64,000 bases of DNA, taken from Hahella sp018986435. GTDB lineage: Bacteria; Pseudomonadota; Gammaproteobacteria; Pseudomonadales; Oleiphilaceae. The stretch is taken from positions 5,828,001 to 5,892,000 of the forward strand of contig NZ_CP192738.1 of NCBI RefSeq assembly GCF_050749805.1. The letters are read 5' to 3'. The notes under the pieces were generated by a model that did no database searches, had not been told where the DNA came from, and was given only the letters and a program-made list of their open reading frames with translations. Both the position numbers and the translations under genes were made by a program. Shown one piece after another: positions 60,444 through 64,000 of the stretch. Each line of letters opens with the position of its first letter. Position 1 is the first letter of the stretch.

Positions 60444-60463
60444 GAAGCCGCGGATGCGGCTTC
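60444..60463. other. Tetraloop hairpin upstream of puuD
   Basis: GAAGCCGC, GGAT loop, GCGGCTTC: perfect 8-bp stem 38 bp before the puuD start. It is followed by TTGACCA (60465-60471), a RutR-type half-site. Role unknown. Confidence 0.35.
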
Positions 60464-60501
60464 GTTGACCAATAACAATTAGACTCGGCTTTGAGGTCAG
60501 A

Positions 60502-61716
60502 ATGGACCCGTATTACATCGACTGGATTAATCTTTTCATTCGCTGGTTTCACGTTATCGCAGGCGTGGCGTGGATTGGCGCTTCCTTTTACTTTGTCTGG
60601 CTGGACAACTCCCTGCAGGACCCGCCGGACTGGAAAAAAGAAAAGGGAGTCAAAGGCGATTTATGGGCCATTCATGGCGGCGGCTTTTATGAAGTCGCCA
60701 AGTACCGGCTGGCGCCGGAGAAAATGCCGGCTACGCTGCACTGGTTCAAATGGGAGGCGTACACCACCTGGTTGACCGGTTTCATGCTGTTGTCCCTGAT
60801 GTACTACTTCGGGGCGGAGACCTACCTGATCGATAAGTCCGTGATGGAGCTTAGCCAATGGCAGGCTATCGGCATCGGCGTCGGCCTGCTGGTAGCGGGC
60901 TGGGCGCTGTACGACGGCTTATGCCGCTCGCCCCTGTCTCGCAATGGCTACGTCTTCGGCGGCCTGTTATTGGGTCTCGCCATTCTGGCCAGCTGGGGCC
61001 TGACCCAGGTCTTCAGCGCCCGCGGCGCCTATATTCATGTGGGCGCTCTGATGGGAACGCTGATGGCGGGGAACGTGCTGATGATCATTATTCCCTCCCA
61101 AAAAGCGCTGGTGAACGCCGTCAAGGCCGGCGCCGTCCCCGACCCCAAACTGGGTGAAAACGCCAAGCTGCGCTCCACCCATAACAACTACATGACGCTG
61201 CCGCTGATCTTCATCATGATCAGCAACCACTATCCCATGACCTACGGCCATGAGTGGAACTGGGCCATTCTATCGGCGCTGGTCGTCATCACCGCCTTTG
61301 CGCGCCATTATTTCAACCTCAAGCACAGAGGCGTAAAACAACCTGCTATTCTGGTGATAGCGATGGTGATGTTCATCGGTTTGGCGATGATCGTCAAAAG
61401 TACGGGGGAAGCAGATAGCGCAGACGCCCAGCAAACCGCAGAATCGGCGAATAAGGTCGGTTTCATGCAGGCTGCGGCGATCATTCACAACCGCTGCGCC
61501 AGCTGTCATGCGGCCAAGCCAACCCAGGCCGGATTTGCGGAGGCCCCTGCCGGCGTACTTCTGGACACCACCAGTGGCGTTATGCGTCACCTCCAACAGA
61601 TTCAACAGGTTGCGGTAGATTCCAACTACATGCCTCTGGGCAACCTGACCGGAATGACGGATGAAGAGCGCCAACAACTGGGAGCCTGGATCAGACAGGG
61701 CGGCGGAACCGAATAA
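60502..61716 (+). CDS. puuD: Membrane urate hydroxylase PuuD with cytochrome c domain
   Basis: 404 residues; oxidises urate to 5-hydroxyisourate, replacing soluble UaZ-type uricase. The N-terminal region has about eight membrane helices, with conserved histidines in WFHVIAGVAWIGASFYFVWLDNSL, AIHGGGFYEVAKY and RSTHNNYMTLPLIFIMISNHYP. A C-terminal c-type haem domain follows, with CASCH at 332-336 and a probable Met ligand in NYMPLGN. Electrons likely pass to the respiratory chain rather than to free oxygen. ATG with GAGG five bases upstream. Last catabolic gene before gpt. Confidence 0.93.
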   Translation: MDPYYIDWINLFIRWFHVIAGVAWIGASFYFVWLDNSLQDPPDWKKEKGVKGDLWAIHGGGFYEVAKYRLAPEKMPATLHWFKWEAYTTWLTGFMLLSLMYYFGAETYLIDKSVMELSQWQAIGIGVGLLVAGWALYDGLCRSPLSRNGYVFGGLLLGLAILASWGLTQVFSARGAYIHVGALMGTLMAGNVLMIIIPSQKALVNAVKAGAVPDPKLGENAKLRSTHNNYMTLPLIFIMISNHYPMTYGHEWNWAILSALVVITAFARHYFNLKHRGVKQPAILVIAMVMFIGLAMIVKSTGEADSADAQQTAESANKVGFMQAAAIIHNRCASCHAAKPTQAGFAEAPAGVLLDTTSGVMRHLQQIQQVAVDSNYMPLGNLTGMTDEERQQLGAWIRQGGGTE

Positions 61717-61846
61717 GTCGAGCCGCATTTTTATCCAAAGGAGAATGTTCCTGGGTAAAAAACGCGGTTAGCATATGCAACCTTTTATATGCCTCAGCGA
61801 TCCCGGGCGGGGTCGCAGGCCAGCCTGAAAGTGACCTAAGCAGACT

Positions 61847-62338
61847 ATGAGCGACAGTAGATACCATCAAACCATCTTTATTTCGTGGGAAGAACTTCAT
61901 CGGGACACGCGGATGTTATGCCGCAAGCTGATCGATATGGGCCGCTGGAAAGGCATTATCGCCATCACCCGCGGAGGCTTGATCCCCGCCGGCATCATCG
62001 CTCGCGAATTGGGCATTCGCTACATCGACACCGTTTGCGCCGTCAGCTATGAAGAGCAGAAGCAGTCCGATGACGTCAATGTCATCAAGAGCTTTGACGC
62101 TTCCGTCATTGGCGACGGTGAAGGCTATCTGCTGGTGGATGATCTGGTGGATACGGGTAAAACCGCCAAAGTGGTGCGCAACCTGATTCCCAATGCATTC
62201 TTCGCCACGCTTTACGCCAAACCACTGGGTCGGCCTTTTGTGGACCTGTGCATCAAAGAAGTGTCTCAGGAAACCTGGATGCGTTTCCCCTGGGACATGG
62301 AACTGAACTACTCAACGCCGCTGGTGGACCGGCTCTAA
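61847..62338 (+). CDS. gpt: Xanthine-guanine phosphoribosyltransferase
   Basis: 163 residues; salvages xanthine and guanine to XMP and GMP (EC 2.4.2.22). The PRPP loop reads YLLVDDLVDTGKTAKVV. The N-terminal WEELHRDTRMLCRKL and the C-terminal VSQETWMRFPWDMEL are typical of XGPRT, including the Trp near the base pocket. Placed after puuD it offers a salvage branch that competes with catabolism. The 130-bp gap upstream has a small inverted repeat (GCATAT at 61771-61776, ATATGC at 61787-61792). Confidence 0.9.
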   Translation: MSDSRYHQTIFISWEELHRDTRMLCRKLIDMGRWKGIIAITRGGLIPAGIIARELGIRYIDTVCAVSYEEQKQSDDVNVIKSFDASVIGDGEGYLLVDDLVDTGKTAKVVRNLIPNAFFATLYAKPLGRPFVDLCIKEVSQETWMRFPWDMELNYSTPLVDRL

Positions 62339-62371
62339 GAGCCGGCCTCTCCCAGGCAGAAAGCGCGAAGG

Positions 62372-63007
62372 TTAGCTCTTCTGCTTGGTGCCGAAAATGC
62401 GGTCGCCGGCGTCGCCCAGACCAGGCAGGATATAACCTTTTTCATTGAGCCTTTCATCAATGGCGGCGGTGTAGATGTGCACGTCAGGATGGGCTTTCTC
62501 TACTGCGGCGATGCCCTCCGGCGCCGCCACCAGCACTAATGCGCGGATTTCGGAGCAGCCTGCTTTCTTAAGCAGATCGATTGTGGAAATCATAGAGCCG
62601 CCGGTCGCCAGCATGGGGTCGATGATCAAGGCCAGACGCTGATCCAGTTCACCCACCAGCTTTTCCAGATAGGTTTTCGCTTCCAGGGTTTCTTCGTTGC
62701 GAACCTGCCCCACTACGCTGACTTTGGCTGCGGGAATCAGAGATAAAACGCCGTCCAGCATACCCAGTCCTGCGCGCAGAATCGGCACGACGGTTACTTT
62801 CTTGCCTTTCAGCTTCTCCACTTCCACCGGCCCGGCCCAACCTTGCACAACCTCCGTGCCCAAGTTGAAATCTTTACTCGCTTCATAAGTCAGCAACGCT
62901 CCCACTTCCTGAGCGAGTTCGCGAAAGCTTTTGGTGCTGATTTCAGCCCGCCGCATCAGGCCGATTTTATGACGGACCAAGGGATGGCGGATTTCATGGG
63001 TAGGCAT
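62372..63007 (-). CDS. upp: Uracil phosphoribosyltransferase
   Basis: 211 residues, standard length; converts uracil and PRPP to UMP (EC 2.4.2.9). Typical stretches: HPLVRHKIGLMRRAEISTKSFRELAQEVG, VVPILRAGLGMLDGVLSLIPAAKV, PRPP loop LIIDPMLATGGSM and the C-terminal IPGLGDAGDRIFGTK. The frame extends 33 codons further, but ATG at 63007 has GGAG eight bases upstream. Convergent with gpt. A stable hairpin lies in its 5' region. Confidence 0.95.
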   Translation of the reverse strand: MPTHEIRHPLVRHKIGLMRRAEISTKSFRELAQEVGALLTYEASKDFNLGTEVVQGWAGPVEVEKLKGKKVTVVPILRAGLGMLDGVLSLIPAAKVSVVGQVRNEETLEAKTYLEKLVGELDQRLALIIDPMLATGGSMISTIDLLKKAGCSEIRALVLVAAPEGIAAVEKAHPDVHIYTAAIDERLNEKGYILPGLGDAGDRIFGTKQKS

Positions 63008-63072
63008 AGGATATCTCCGGCAAGACCCGAAAAGCAGGAGCGCTCTCCGGGCATCAGGTAATCTGAATATAA

Positions 63073-63102
63073 ACGCGCAAAATGCTAGCGTATTTTGCGC
63101 GT
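63073..63102 (-). promoter_or_regulatory. Leader hairpin upstream of upp
   Basis: ACGCGCAAAAT (63073-63083) and ATTTTGCGCGT (63092-63102) form an 11-bp stem with an eight-base loop, 66 nt before the upp ATG. In the minus direction it is followed by TTTATATTC. It could be an attenuator or the terminator of the upstream gene. Confidence 0.45.
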
Positions 63103-63200
63103 CCACACATCCCTGCAGACAGAAATCTTGCGTGAAAATTGCAGATATATCGGCAAGATGGCCTTTATTGTTTTTATACGTCCCGATCTTACCGTTCCAG

Positions 63201-64000
63201 TTACTCTTCTTGCCCCGCCGGTTTCTGATTTTTCATGGCGACGCCGAAGCCGATCTTACCGTTTGCAGGATCACTGGCGTCAAACACCAGCAACTCGCCA
63301 TCGGCGGATGCGATTCCCATCCGGCCGCTGTATGTCAGCTCGCCGTTCAGCTCCACGTTATAGGAGACGCTCAGATTACGCGTCGCAATTCCCGCCGAAG
63401 CGCGTATCTGACTGTCAACGCCAGCCCCCGCGCCATCCAGCGTCAAACGACTGAACGTCGCCTGAGGGATGTCCTGATCTTCGATCACGACGCCCAGCCA
63501 GTACTCTCCCTGCAGAACGTTATTCGCCATATCCGTGGCGGTGCGCAGACATATCGCCGAGCTTGCCACCGGTCGCCAGCCGCCGACTTCCGCGTTGCCG
63601 GGACTGTCGTCTTCGGATGGCGTTACAGGGACCAGCTCTTTCCAGGCCACCCGGGAAAAATGGAACACCCGACCATCAGGGGACGCTCCTCCCAGAGTGC
63701 GAACGCTCCAGCGACAGGGGTCATAGACTGGGTTGCCGTCGTTATCCACTGGACAGTCCAACGTGTATCCAGCGTTCTGGACAACCTCATCAAACGCCTC
63801 GTCCAAAGCCGGATCGGACCAGCTTAGAACCGCCTCGTCGTCAAAAGAGTATGCAATCGACCGACTTTCCGAGGCTGCGCCCACACCGGTGCTGCCGATA
63901 CGCTGTAAGACGCCGTTTCCGTCTGCGTCTAAAGTAGCTTTGTGAATCTGCACGGTGAGCTTGTTGTCCGCGCCGCTGGGGAAATAGGTTTCCTCAATGC
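63201..64000 (-). CDS. Orphan protein, 5' end beyond the window
   Basis: At least 266 residues; the frame stays open to the right edge, so the start is outside. Not recognised. The visible part is beta-rich and repetitive in tone (HKATLDADGNGVLQRIG, SRLTLDGAGAGVDSQIRA, LNGELTYSGRMGIASADGELLVFD). Two Cys lie about 15 residues apart (LDCPVDNDGN, DPCRWSV). It reads like a secreted or surface protein, but no signal can be checked. A GTG at 63953 is internal to the frame and should not be taken as the start. Confidence 0.65.
   Translation of the reverse strand, partial: IEETYFPSGADNKLTVQIHKATLDADGNGVLQRIGSTGVGAASESRSIAYSFDDEAVLSWSDPALDEAFDEVVQNAGYTLDCPVDNDGNPVYDPCRWSVRTLGGASPDGRVFHFSRVAWKELVPVTPSEDDSPGNAEVGGWRPVASSAICLRTATDMANNVLQGEYWLGVVIEDQDIPQATFSRLTLDGAGAGVDSQIRASAGIATRNLSVSYNVELNGELTYSGRMGIASADGELLVFDASDPANGKIGFGVAMKNQKPAGQEE

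Noticed and set aside
60358..60463. tRNA or small RNA gene between guaD and puuD
   Set aside because: Only two simple hairpins; no cloverleaf, no CCA end and no promoter-terminator pair.
63201..63953. Complete 250-codon gene starting at the GTG at 63953
   Set aside because: The reading frame continues without a stop to the window edge and the GTG has no ribosome-binding site, so the gene is 5'-truncated by the window.

Overview
The window reads as a stretch of a free-living, probably marine, gammaproteobacterial chromosome. Chitinases, a NIT-domain chemoreceptor, a TonB2/TtpC-type transport complex, OMPLA, a Do-like protease and a complete purine degradation pathway all fit such a scavenger. 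The gene set and moderately high GC recall Hahella-like bacteria; that is a memory-based guess, not a search result. No rRNA, tRNA, CRISPR array, prophage or insertion sequence was found.

Layout. 1-5.4 kb: two secreted chitinases (GH19, then a GH18 cut by the left edge), followed by a chemoreceptor. 5.6-22.7 kb: a long minus-strand peptide-acquisition block. It runs from a TonB-dependent receptor through DUF3450, TtpC/ExbB, ExbB, ExbD, TonB and a TPR protein to a DUF885 metallopeptidase, OppABCDF and an AraC regulator. It contains every step from outer-membrane entry through periplasmic cleavage to inner-membrane uptake. 23-27 kb: a small BP74-like secreted protein, a periplasmic solute-binding protein, a SelD-type FAD oxidoreductase and an OmpA-like protein, then a repeat field (an inverted REP pair seeding a 29/30-bp tandem array).

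27.4-28.2 kb: the most unusual locus. A 209-residue miniature histidyl-tRNA-synthetase-like protein lies behind a strong promoter, a 25-codon leader peptide with four clustered His codons, and mutually exclusive terminator and antiterminator stems. This is a classical histidine attenuator on a gene that is not a normal hisS or his operon gene. 28.3-31.9 kb: a methyltransferase, then a cupin and an MFS exporter that carry the same MerR-type operator, with the divergent merR gene. 32-42.6 kb: argS, a low-GC pair of orphan secreted proteins, a DegP/DegQ protease, OMPLA (pldA), a two-gene orphan envelope module, a CxxCxxCC protein and another orphan.

42.7-62.3 kb: purine salvage and catabolism. 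On the minus strand are an ABC purine/nucleoside importer, 8-oxoguanine deaminase and a RutR-like TetR regulator. On the plus strand are xdhABC, allB, alc, uraD, uraH, allA, guaD, puuD and gpt. Together they take guanine, 8-oxoguanine, hypoxanthine or xanthine through urate and allantoin to glyoxylate and urea. Three sites resembling the E. coli RutR consensus lie in the divergent control region between importer and xdhA. The window closes with upp and a 5'-truncated orphan gene.
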